Shown here in pieces: positions 44,981 to 55,975 of a stretch of 64,000 nt of DNA (positions are counted from its first letter, which is position 1; each line of letters starts with the position of its first letter). A program made the position numbers and the translations under genes. The stretch is from Prochilodus magdalenae (taxonomy: Eukaryota; Chordata; Actinopteri; Characiformes; Prochilodontidae). The stretch is taken from NCBI GenBank assembly GCA_024036415.1, contig JAMWET010007172.1:51031-115030 (forward strand), read 5' to 3'. Under the pieces are notes generated by a model, which worked only from the letters and a program-made list of their open reading frames with translations, did not search any database and was not told the DNA's origin.

Positions 44981-46760
44981 CTCGTTGAGGACCAGTTGGG
45001 CCTTCAGGGCCTACCAGATGCTACTATGACCTGGATGACCCTGAAAAAACTTGCTGTGAAAGAGTTTGATGGAAAAGAGAGGACAAGAGACATGTAAGAT
45101 CTCAGTTAATGTGTGGAAGACCTACCAAACTAGCATCAACAACCCTGTTCCTATCCCAAACCCTGTCATTGTACCAAACCCTGTCCCCATCCCAAACCCT
45201 GTCATCGTTCCACACTCTGTTCCCATCCCAAACCCCATCCCTGTCCCCATCCCATACACTGTCCCTATCCACATCCCATACATCGTCGACATCCCCAACA
45301 CGATGTCCAACACCATGTCCAACACCATGTCCACCATGACTCGTTGAGGACCAGTTGGGCCTTCAGGGCCTACCAGATGTTACTATGACCTGGATGACCC
45401 TGAAAAAACTTGCTGTGAAAGAGTTTGATGGAAAAGAGAGGACAAGAGACATGTAAGATCTCAGTTAATGTGTGGAAGACCTACCAAACTAGCATCAACA
45501 ACCCTGTTCCCATCCCAAACCCTGTCATCGTTCCACACTCTGTTCCCATCCCAAACCCCATCCCTGTCCCCATCCCATAGCCTATCTCTATCCCCATCCC
45601 ATACACTGTCCCTATCCACATCCCATACATCGTCGACATCCCCAACACGGTGTCCAACACCATGTCCAACACCGTGTCCACCATGACTCGTTGAGGACCA
45701 GTTGGGCCTTCAGGGCCTACCAGATGTTACTATGACCTGGATGACCCTGAAAAAACTTTCTGTGAAAGAGTTTGATGGAAAAGAGAGGACAAGAGACATG
45801 TAAGATCTCTGTTAATGTGTGGAAGACCTACCAAACTAGCATCAACAACCCTGTTCCCATCCCAAACCCTGTCATCGTTCCACACTCTGTTCCCATCCCA
45901 AACCCCATCCCTGTCCCCATCCCATAGCCTGTCTCTATCCCCATCCCATACATCGTCAACATCCCCAACACGGTGTCCAACACCATGTCCACGATAACTC
46001 GTTGAGGACCAGTTGGGTCTTCAGGGCCTACCAGATGTTACTATGACCTGGATGACCCTGAAAAAACTTGCTGTGAAAGAGTTTGATGGAAAAGAGAGGA
46101 CAAGAGACATGTAAGATCTCAGTTAATGTGTGGAAGACCTACCAAACTAGCATCAACATCCCTGTTCCCATCCCAAACCCTGTCATTGTACCAAACCCTG
46201 TTCCCACATCCCAAAACCCTTGTCATTGTACCAAACCCTGTTTCCCATTCCAAAAAAAAACCCTGTCATTGTACCAAACACTGTCCCCATCCCAAAACCC
46301 TGTCACGTTCCACACTCTGGTTCACATCCCAAACCAACCCCCATCCCTGTCCCCATCCCAACCCTGTCATCGTTTCCACCACTCTGTTGCCCTCCCATCC
46401 AAACACCCATCCCGTCCCCATCCCAAACCCTGTCCGTCGTTCCAACTCTGTTTCCCATCCCACAGGGACTGTCACTCTATCCCCCATCCCATACACTGTC
46501 CCCTATCCAATCCCATACATCGTCGTCGACATCCCTTTCAACACGGTGTCCTAAATCACCAGTTCCACCATGACTCGTTGAGTGTACCAGTTGGGCTTCT
46601 TCAGGGCCTACCAGATGTTACTTATGATCCTGGATGACTCCTGAAAAAACTTTGCTGTGAAAGAGTCTGATCGTGGGAAAAGAGAGGGACAAGAGAACAT
46701 GGTAAGATCTCTGTTTATTATGTGTTGTGAAGACTTGTACCAAACTACAGCATCAACATC
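44981..46760. repeat. higher-order repeat, ~315-345 bp block, 4-5 copies, last one noisy
   Basis: Each block is a unique-looking segment (ACTCGTTGAGGACCAGTTGG ... GAAGACCTACCAAACTAGCA) followed by a run of CATCCC minisatellite units ending in ACCATGTCC. Block starts lie near 44,980, 45,340, 45,685, 46,000 and 46,570. The first four are almost identical except in the minisatellite length. The stretch from about 46,200 to 46,760 contains many one- to three-base insertions relative to them. Confidence 0.93.
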
Positions 46761-46769
46761 AGACTGCAG

Positions 46770-47484
46770 GACTTGTCTATGACGAGGGGAGGTAGCCAGC
46801 CGATGTGGGCTGTTAGCCAGCCGACATAGGGAACCACCGAAATTCCCAGGAGGTATGCTGCACACTGGCTACTCCACCTTTCAAGCTCTGCTATAAGTCT
46901 GACAAATAAAAAATGTGTCCCCAAGACTTTTTGGCTCCACCATGAGCCAAACAGTTTATGCGCTCCATAGTACACTCTGTAACAACTTGCACCCAAATCA
47001 CGTGCCAGCCAAAATGCCCCCGACTGCATGCACAGAGCCACCAGATACCCATCTCTGTAGGGCTTCCCAAAGCCAGCATGCCCACCTGTACTGCTCTCTT
47101 GGTGTATACCCGTATATGGGAAAACATGGTGAAGCATGATTCATCTCTTTATAGACCATTGGGCAATGGTTTTCTGCACCAAACCTGCCGATATCACCTC
47201 CGACGTGCATTCAGCTCTGTAATGAGGGGGTTACACCCTGCAACCCTACCATCATACCCACCCCGTATCAGTGCAGATGGACTTCTCTTGCTGACACGGG
47301 TTGAACAAGTCCTGCATTGGTTCTCAGGCACCGTTAAGAAACAGTTGGGCCCCAGTGGTCAGCGATTTTTCTCTGGACATAACCACTATAGTTTCTTGGT
47401 TACTTTGCATATTGACTGGACTGGTGGAGGTACTGGCTATATGCAATTTCCTGATATAGTTCATAGCATCTATGCGGATGGTGC
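46770..47484. other. possible transposon-derived segment, family unknown
   Basis: Overlapping frames of 70-183 codons on both strands, with composition like the nearby Tc1 relic that follows, but no motif I can name. A GTAGCCAGCCGATGTGGGC-like phrase repeats at 46,792 and 46,811. Confidence 0.25.
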
Positions 47485-47775
47485 GGGTAGGGGTGGAGGT
47501 TGGAAATGACTCCAGGCCTTCTGGATGCATGACCACAAACCGTTCATCTTTCTGGCCACTTGTCTCCACCAAGACCAAAGCAGGACTGAAGATGACCTGT
47601 CATTCTGAGTCAGTCTGGCAGGACACCATTGCAATCTTTGGTGATGTTGACATAGTGTTAAGGACAGTCCCTGTAATGGTCTGGATGCATGTGGTGGTGC
47701 AACCGTCTTCCAATGGTGCTGGCAAAAACAGCCACCTCAAGGAATCACCTCAAGGTGGCCCTCTATTTTCCTAGT
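47485..47775 (-). pseudogene. Tc1-like transposase relic, family B, copy 2
   Basis: Aligns by eye to the copy at 41,800-42,040: CCACCAAGACCAAAGCAGGACT then GAAGATGACC, GAGTCAGTCTGGCAGGACAC, TTTGGTGATGTTGA and GTTAAGGACAGTC. Only the middle part is kept and frames are broken. Confidence 0.55.
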
Positions 47776-48665
47776 CCACTCTTATCCGGGTGCTCCCCAG
47801 GGGTCCTGTAGCTGCCTCTATATCAGAGGCACATCAGATCTAATCCACAACGGTCCTAAAGGCACCGCCTCCTCACTACTACAAGGCTCTCATGTTAGCA
47901 AGATGTGGTTGCTGTTCTGTGATAGCTCTGAGGAGTCTGAAGTCACTTTTTGGTCTGTCGGTAAAAACTCCGCCTTCCGGCTTCCCCGAACAGGGCACCG
48001 CTACTGCTGCTCGCTCATCCTAGTTTTTTACAAATCCGCTGACTGCAGTTGCCGCCCCCATGTGCTCCGGTTGAGCATGGAACAAACCAAAAATCCGAGT
48101 CTTTTCAAACAAGCCCATTAACACGGCACGTTCCGCTTTCTGCCCGGGATCCATCAGGCCGGGTTGTTTTTCCATTGCAAGTCGTCATAGAGGCCAGGAT
48201 GTACGCTTTAGTCCGGCCGAGTCGGGGCTCGGGAGGCTTAGGTTCATCATGGAGCTTGTTTACATGCTAGCTGAGGGCTATGACAGTAATCTGTGATGGG
48301 CTGAAATGGAGATGATGCTTTAATTTACTTAATTTCGCTGCAGCTCTCCGCAAAGAGCCCCGCGTACCGCCGAGAACTTTCCGACGTGTCTGAAACGTCA
48401 GTGGCTTGAGTTTCCCAAACATGCTGCTGGGAGAACATTTCAATTCATCAGTCAGGCATGCCAAAGTGCGTTTGACCTGCTTACGTCCAACTTTCCAACT
48501 TTTTGTTGAGGATGTGGACAATAGCAAGAGAAGGCGGAGCTAATCCACTGCGTAACGTTCAGACAGTGTAATCTGGTTTTTTAAACTTGTGTTGGTGTTG
48601 AACTGCTACAGGTTCTCATATAGATGGAACACACAGGATAACTGTTAGATAGAAGACTATGATGT
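47776..48665. other. complex intronic segment
   Basis: Balanced, repeat-free DNA (about 47,880-48,560), possibly conserved; no gene recognised. Confidence 0.3.
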
Positions 48666-50352
48666 CTGTTAGAGTAGGAGAAGTGTTGAGCATTTTAGGA
48701 GAAGTGTTGAGCATTTGAGGAGTGTTGAGTGTTTTAGGAGCATTTAAGGAGGAGTGTTGAGTGTTTAAGGAGTGTTGAGTGTTTTAGGAGTGTTTAAGGA
48801 GGAGTGTTGAGTGTTTAAGGAGTGTTGAGTGTTTTAGGAGTGTTTAAGGAGGAGTGTTGAGTGTTTAAGGAGTGTTGAGTGTTTTAGGAGTGTTGAGTGT
48901 TTTAGGAGTGTTTAAGGAGGAGTGTTGAGTGTTTAAGGAGGAGTGTTGAGTGTTTTAGGATGTGTTGAGTGTTTCAGGAGTGCTGCATGTTTTAGGAGTA
49001 CTGAGTGTTTTAGGAGTGCTGAGTGTTTTAGGAGTGCTGTGTGTTTTAGGAGAAATTTTAAGTGTTTAAGGAGGAGTGTTGAGTGTTTTAGGCGAAGTGT
49101 TAAGTTTTTTAGGAGAAGCGTTAAATGTTTTAGGAGGAGCGCTGAGTGTTTTAGGAAAGTGTTGAGTGTATTAGGAGGAGGGCTGAGTGTTTTAGTAAGG
49201 TGTTGAGTGTTTAAGGAGGAGTGTTGAGTGTTTAAGGAATGTTTAGTGTTTAAGGAGGAGTGTTTAGTGTTTAAGGATGAGTGTTGAGTGTTTAAGGAGG
49301 AGTGTTGAGTGTTTAAGGAATGTTTAGTGTTTAAGGAGGAGTGTTGAATGCTTTAGGAGGAGTGTTGAGTGTTTAAAGAGAAGTGTTGAGTGTTTTAGGA
49401 GGAGCACTGAGTGTTTTAGGAAAGTGTTGAGTGTATTAGGAGGAATGTTGAGTGTTTAGGAGAGTGTTGCTTATTTAGGAGAAGTGTTGAGTGTTTAAGG
49501 AGAAGTGTTGCGTGTTTTAGGAGGAGTGCTGACAGTTTTAAGAAAAGTGTTGAGTGTTTTAGGAGGAGTGTTGAGTGGTTTAGGAGGAGTGCTGAGTGTT
49601 TTAAGAAAAGTGTTGAGTGTATTAGGAGGAATGTTGAGTGTTTTAGGAGAGTGTTGATTGTTTAGGAGAAGTGTTGAGTGTTTAAGGAGAAGTGATGAGT
49701 GTTTTAGGAGGAGCGCTGAGTGTTTTAAGAAAAGTGTTGAGTGTTTTAGGAGGAGTGTTAAGTGTTTTTTTTAGGAGGATGGCCTGCTCGTGCTGATGTG
49801 GTTTTTTAAGAAAAGTGTTGAGTGTATTAGGAGGAATGTTGAGTGTTTCAGGAGAGTGTTGATTGTTTAGGAGAAGTGTTGAGTGTTTAAGGAGAAGTGA
49901 TGAGTGTTTTAGGAGGAGCGCTGAGTGTTTTAAGAAAAGTGTTGAGTGTTTTAGGAGGAGTGTTGAGTGTTTTAGGAGGAGTGCTGAGTGTTTTAAAAAA
50001 AGTGTTGAGTGTATTAGGAGGAATGTTGAGTGTTTAAGGAGAAGTGTTGAGTGTTTTAGGAGGAACGCTGAGTGTTTTAGGAAAAGTGTTGAGTGTATTA
50101 GGAGGAATGTTGAGTGTTTTAGGACAGTGCTGAGTGTTTTAAGACAGTACTGAGTGTTTTAGGAGGAGTGTTGAGTGTTTTAGGATGAGTGTTGAGTGTT
50201 TTCGGAGAATCGTTTAGTCTTTTAAGAGAGTGTTGGTTGTTTAGGAGAAGTGTTGAGTGTGTTAGGAGAAGTGTTGAGTGTTTTAGGATGAGTGTTGAGT
50301 GTTTAATGAGGAGTGTTGAGTGTTTAATGAGGAGTATTGAGTGTTTAATAAG
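48666..50352. repeat. minisatellite, 20-25 bp unit (GTGTTGAGTGTTTTAGGAGGA)
   Basis: About 75 copies of GTGTTGAGTGTTTTAGGAG with variable spacers (GA, GGA, AAA). Longer blocks repeat, e.g. 49,610-49,780 and 49,800-49,980 share GTATTAGGAGGAATGTTGAG, an AGAGTGTTGATTGTTTAGG segment and GAAGTGATGAGTG in the same order. CFRRSVE repeat frames are artefacts. Confidence 0.93.
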
Positions 50353-51369
50353 GAGTCAGCCGGTCAACCGAGGCAGGTGAAGCAATGGCATTAGATCACA
50401 CAGTGTTGGCAGTAGCTGTCAGTTGTTCCGGCAATTAGCTTCTGAGTTGCTAACTTAGCTAACTAACCTGTGTTGCACCACATTTAGGGATAAAAAAAAC
50501 TTCCGTCTGGGCATCAGTGGCGGTGAGATGGAGGGCCCAGCTTGCCCAGTTCAAAGACTATTGGTCGTCGTGGACACTATGGCATGTTGCCGTAAACCTC
50601 CGGACGATTAGGGTTCATAACGTACCGGTGACCAGCTGGACAATTTAACACCACCATGTTCATGGGCACAAAATGGACTTTCAGTTCAGCACACACCGTG
50701 GAGCCTCACCCAGGCTAAACCGGACAGCGGACTCCTGAGCTGTATACGTGCTCCTATTTCTAGTCTACCGCCCCGTTTCTCCACAGAACCGCAGCCTGGA
50801 GTTAACAAGCTCCACAGAGGGGATCTATGGGAAAACAGTGGCATGAATTAGATCTTTTTGTGCGGAGCTTACACAGCTCATAAAAGCCCTAATAACCCCC
50901 CCTTCTTCCTCACATCCGAGCGGGAGTTACAGCAGCCCTGTCGTCGCAGATTATATATGCCCGCCTTTATTAATAGTCAAAGCTGCCGCGGGACGTGTTT
51001 TGCGGGCCTCTTGCGAGCTGTATGGACCTTGAGGTTCCAGCGCCCCCAGGGCTGCTGGGGTGGCGAAAACACCTTCTGAGATTGTCGTCAAAAGTAGGAA
51101 TCACTTTAAACATGCCGGACCTGTCGCTTACCGGGACCACCTCGTGGAGTCAATTTGGGCGCTCTCGGCAGCCTGTTTTGATTAGCGTGTTTGTGTAAAC
51201 GGGTCTTTGCTGCTCGCTAGAAGATAACAACAAAATATGCTAATATGTGTTCCTAATGGGGTACATCTTTGGGGGGCCGAGGTGGGTGTTTGCATTGAGT
51301 GGCTGGTGTGTGGATTGTGCTTAGGTGGGGACAGGCGGTGTTGTGGCTATTGGTGTTTGCAAGAGTTTG
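50353..51369. other. complex intronic segment
   Basis: 50,850-51,200 is GC-balanced, repeat-free and resembles conserved non-coding DNA; no gene recognised. The part 50,480-50,720 may be an old interspersed repeat. Confidence 0.3.
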
Positions 51370-52430
51370 CCAGCAGATGTGACACTTCGGTTATGGGAGC
51401 TGTAGAGGTCCCTAATGGTTGTCCTGTGATGCTCCGTCACACTGCAGCTTGAACGTCCTCACACAGTGTTCTGCAGATGGTGCGGTAAGTTAGGGTCTTG
51501 GTGTGGAATTGGACTTCCAGGGCTCGAGTCACTTGCAATGTGCAAACCACTTGCCGTCCAAAAGGGTCTTGTTTCGTCTTGTGTTTGCCTCCTGAACAAT
51601 CTCCAAAGAACCCCAGACGCTTACCGTCACACCTGGCCTGAAGCTAAACATCCCACATTCCACCAACAGTGAAAAACATACTGGCTGGGTAGTGTTGCTC
51701 TGGGGCAGCTGATTTGCTTGTGGAGGACCTGGAAGACTTGTCATAATGGAATGAAACCTGATGAAAAACAAAACATCTGCTCGTCGGTTCAGGACCTAAA
51801 AGCTCAAGCGCAGTTGGGTTATGCTGTGCGGCAGGGGACAATGATCCAAAATCACACAACCAGGTTCACCAGGTTCGCACCAGGTTCTTGTTGTAATCTG
51901 AGTTGGCCGTAGAGTTTTAAAAAGTCCTGCCCTGAATCCCAGTGAGGGACCTGAACAAAACCGGCAGTCCATGCTTTGATGAAACTATCTGACACACGTG
52001 ACCACAAAACGTTTCATTCTTGGGTGCTTGACTTGCCTTTCATGTCAAGACCCAAAAAGCCTGGATTCGTCACTGCAAGACGAACCCGTCTTGTCATTCT
52101 GAGTCACTCCATGACAGTCTTGGACACAGTCTTTGGTTGGACTTGTTGATGTGGTGTTAAGGACAGTCGTTGGTAGCGGTCTGGGGGTGGGTCGGTCCAG
52201 CGTGGTTGCAGCCTGTTTTCCAATGGTGTGCTGGCGCGACAACAGGATGATGACTCATGGAGGGACACCCACTGCTCGCTGAATGCTGGGTGGCCCAGTC
52301 AGGTACAGCGAATAAGGGCCACGTCCTTCGTCTTACGTCACATGTGCAACCGAGTGGGACGCTTGAGTCATTGGCATGTCTCACCATGTCCAAAAACCCC
52401 ACCACCCAAGTTTCATTCCTGCTAGGTTGA
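51370..52430 (-). pseudogene. Tc1-like relic, family B, copy 3, split by another element
   Basis: Two pieces match the relic at 41,640-42,175 in the same order and orientation. The first is 51,385-51,487 (GAGCTGTAGAGGTCCCTAAT, GCAGCTTGAACGTCCTCACA, CTGCAGATGGTGCGGTA). The second is about 52,040-52,430 (GGATTCGTCACTGCAAGACG, GAGTCACTCCATGACAGTCT, GTTAAGGACAGTCG ... TTTCATTCCTG). About 0.55 kb of a different, oppositely oriented transposase lies between. Small indels are frequent. Confidence 0.6.
51590..51990 (+). pseudogene. Tc1-like transposase relic, family A, copy 1 (nested)
   Basis: Plus-strand, in broken frames. HTWPEAKHPTFHQQ near 51,630, then GSVALGQL, then around 51,835-51,985 a GTMIQNHTTRFT / SWP / SCPESQ / KPAVHAL order that parallels the catalytic QNDNDPKHTT...EWP.QSPDLNP.E...RAVHA block of Tc1-like transposases. 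Frameshifts throughout. It lies inside the family B relic. Confidence 0.55.
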
Positions 52431-53779
52431 CGGGTTTACAAACCATTTGCGCGGACTGTTCTTTAGACGATGAGTGTAGTAATAGCTGTACCTGAGTGAT
52501 TCTCCTCAGGACTTGTCCACCTGTGCTAGCCGGAAAAACTTTGGGGTAAGGAGTTTTCCGTCCCTGTTGCCGAGTGACGTCCTGTGGTTTTTAAACAACA
52601 AACCTTCTTGACAAACAGACGTAGAGCGCGTTTCCTTGCGTGGTTTTTTTGCATGTCGTTAGACATTCGCAAGGCCGCCGACGTTCCTTCACAACTTTTA
52701 GGGATGGAATTTTTCCCATTTGGTAGTGAAGTAAAAGCGGCAGCCGTTGTTAGCGCTATTCGCGCCGCCGCACCAGCCCTGGGACACAGTGGCAATATCA
52801 AAAATCGGTTTGTTGTTTCTCAAAAACGTTCCCCAATCCTGCCCATGATTTCCTGACATTTTAATGCGGCGCAGATCCGTGTACCGCTCAAAATCCAAGT
52901 GTTCGATCGGAGCCTTTCCACGAAAAAAAAAAAACAAATGCATTTACTTCAGAATCCAGTGCAAACAGGATCCCTTCATGAATATTTAATGAGCCCGGGC
53001 AAACTTAATTGGGTTCAGGGCAGGGCCGTTCTCCTCAGTGTATTGTTTGTCAAGGGATTGGCTTCATTACGGGCTTTCGTTTTGTTGTTTGAAGGAACTT
53101 AACCTCTTGTTGGAACATTAGCGTTTTAAATTCCGGGGCTTCTTTGAGAGTCTTGGAGTTTGCCAGTCGTTTTAAGGGCTTGAGGGGGTTGTGGGAAAAG
53201 GATTACCCGAAGTTTGGGCCCAAAGTTCTTTCACTTTGTAAACTTTTGTGGTGTTTCAGCCGGGGGAACCAGGGGTACACCTGTGTCTTTTGGGGAAAAT
53301 TGCATCATAGAGGCGGAGGAAGTGGGGCCCAGTCAGGGAACATTCATGGTGGAACAAAGGATGCCTCTGTTCAGTCCCCACGGTTCACGGTTTCCCCAAG
53401 GGTCATGTAGCGTTTACCACCAAGACACATCGTCCACGCTTACGGTTACCAAGGGGACATTAGCGTTACCTGCTGTCGGTTTAGCACTTGTGGGGTGTAG
53501 ATGAAGTGGATTTGAAAGATTTGAGGAGTGGGAGGGATCAGGGACACACAGGACTCCTTCGGAATGGGGCACCAGTGCCACATGTTATAGGCCCTGTGGA
53601 AAATGTCTGGAGGGGCTAAATGGGTCATGGTTGGAGTTTTGATGGTCCGATGAACTAAGTTACTAGATCTTGCTTGAATTGCATGGGTTGGTTGCTGAAT
53701 AGGGACATCCTGAAAAAGAAAGAAAAACTAATGTGCTAGAGGGGTTGCTGGCTTGGAGCCCGATGCTTGTTAACAATTG
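52431..53779. other. intronic sequence, low confidence base quality
   Basis: 52,640-53,060 is complex sequence; the rest has frequent doubled bases and homopolymers. No gene supported. Confidence 0.3.
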
Positions 53780-54095
53780 TTAAAACATAGTTAGTTGGTG
53801 GTAGTGTTGCTCTGAGGGCAGCTGCTTTGCTTTGGTGGAGGACCTGGACGGGATCTTGTGCATAATGGATGGAACCTGAAAGAAACAAACATCTGCCCGT
53901 TGCGGTTTCAGGGACCTAAAAGCTTTCACCACAGTTGGGTTTATGCGGACAGGGGGACAACTGATTCCAAAAAAAAAAACACACAAACAAACCAGGACCT
54001 CACCAGGTTTTTGGAGTGGCTGAGTTCAAAAGTCCTGCCCTGAAATTCCCAAGTGAGAGCTGAAACCCGGCAGTCCATGCTTGAGAACTCTGGGC
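53780..54095 (+). pseudogene. Tc1-like transposase relic, family A, copy 2
   Basis: Second copy of 51,684-51,985: GGTAGTGTTGCTCTGAGGGC, GTGGAGGACCTGGAC, CATAATGGATGGAACCTGA, AGGACCTAAAAGCTTTCACC, AAAAGTCCTGCCCTGAAATT, CGGCAGTCCATGCTT. The two copies differ mainly by single-base insertions and deletions. Confidence 0.55.
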
Positions 54096-55369
54096 TAATG
54101 TCCTGGCCCATGTGATTAGGCTGTGGGCACTGGCAGGATTGGAACTATGGTCCCAACAATGGGGCCAGTGCCTAAATGGGTAGGCATCATCGGAGGGAAA
54201 ACCCGTGAAAATCTAATTTTGAGGAATTTGTTTAAATTTGGATATACATTCTATTGGTTGAAAAATTGTTTGGTAGTTTGAGGCTAATTCCAATTCCATT
54301 TTAACCCGCCCATTGCCTAATTCCTGCTGAGCTTGAAGCTGTAACTCTACCAGTAGGAGGATCTGTGTGCTGTGGTGGAACCATGCAAGGTTGTACTTGT
54401 GGTCTTGGTCTCTGGTTTACTTAGGAGGCGTATGAGTCAGTCATGTTTTGAAAATGTTTTCCCCTGTTCCTTTGTTCATAGGACGTAAACCTTCCTGACG
54501 TTTTTTCATCACCCATGTGACAGCGGCGTTTGATCTTGTTTGATTCAAAAACAGATTTGGAAATTGTTCGTACATTATTCACTCAGGCTGATTTTTGATT
54601 TCTGGGGGAATTTTTTTCATATTAATTAAATTGTTCATGTGTTGAGTTTTTCGCACTGGCTAATTTGACATAGGGGCGTGGGGAAAAACTAGCCGGTTCC
54701 GGCTTTAAGAGAATGGATTACAGTGTTGGGGGAAATCAGGGCAAGATACGGTGGTGGGATGAAATGGTTGAAAAAACGTTGTCCATATGAAATGTGAGAG
54801 GCTTGGTCACATGGGTCCTTGCTGTGGAATGGACAGCTTGTGGCTGTCACACACCGACTACTACTATTGTGTCCCACTGTCATCCACAAGGGCTGCAGGC
54901 GCGGATTTTCTGAACTGACGTGTGCATTATTGGAAGATGGGCATGCTCTAAACTTGGAACGTAACGTGCCACTCAAAACTTCCTAAACAAGGGCCCTAGC
55001 AACAGTAGGTTTCTTGGGGAAAACCAAAAGCTGGGATTTGCACGTCTTAAAGCCCTATCTGGTAGAACGGAGTAGGGCTTCCCAGGAAAACCTTCTTGCC
55101 CATCTTGTCTCCAATCATTTTGCCCTCCGGTTTTGAAGAGCAAAACTCGGCAGTTTTCCTTCGTTATGTCTGATCCGTCGCTTATGTCTGGGACAGTCAG
55201 GTGGACATTCAGTTTGGTCTCAAGGAGCCCTGAAATTTCTCACCGTGGTTTCATAACTGTTTTATGATGCATGATATTCTGACTTACTAATAAGCCTGAG
55301 GAGCCTGACTCTCGATTCCTTAGTATGGAATTCAAAGAGATAGAAATCATAATGAGGAGGTACTAGTCC
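54096..55369. other. no recognisable feature, noisy sequence
   Basis: Many short homopolymers, no repeat or coding frame that I can support. Confidence 0.4.
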
Positions 55370-55975
55370 ATGTTCATGTCCCAAGTCTCTGGGGTGAGGG
55401 TCTTTATTCTTTGGACTGTGAGTCACAGTCTTCTGTCTCTGCGGTGCAAAACCTAGTCAAGTCTTCCGAGTGCAGGTCTGAGTCGAGTCATGACTCGCTA
55501 GCATACATTCGAGCTAATTTATCCGTCTTTTGAATGTGAGTCTCAGTAAAGTCTTGAGCCTCAGAGTAAGTTCTCAAGTCTCTGTGGTCAAGCCTTGAAT
55601 CTCAAGAGTGTGAGGCCCAGTCTCAAGGCCTCTGCAGCCTAAATCAAGTCTCTGGGGGGCAAATCTAAGACGCAAGACCACAGGGTTATATCATTAGTCT
55701 GTGGGGTCTGGGTCAGAGTCAGGGTCCGAGTTAGGTTCTCCAAAAGTCCTGTGGTTCAAAAGGGGCCTTCCTTAAACCAGAAGAAGTGTGAGTTTCAAGC
55801 CATAAATCTCTTGAGGTGCGTGTCCAACTAACTAGGTTCATCTAGGAGTCTGGAGGCTGAGTTCCCTGGGGTGCCAGTCTAAGTCAAGTCTCTTAGAGCA
55901 CTCGAGAGCAAGTTGTGTCCTGGACTCTCTGGGGCCTGATTCAGGTTCTCAAGGTCGTGGTTCTGTATGTAGGGT
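55370..55975. repeat. degenerate ~30-bp tandem repeat (AAGTCTCTGGGGT...GAGTCTCAGTC)
   Basis: Words AAGTCTCTGGGG, GTCTCAGTAAAGTC, GAGTCTCAG and CAAGTCTCT recur about 18-20 times in loose register, with indels between copies. Probably a regular minisatellite blurred by sequence errors or old age. Confidence 0.7.

Noticed and set aside
43318..46637. GMGTGFGTMTG and related repeat frames
   Set aside because: Produced by the CATCCC-type minisatellite; parallel frames of the same length exist in other phases.
48943..50380. CFRRSVE repeat frames, zinc-finger-like spacing of Cys
   Set aside because: No His pairs and the DNA is a GTGTTGAGTG minisatellite.
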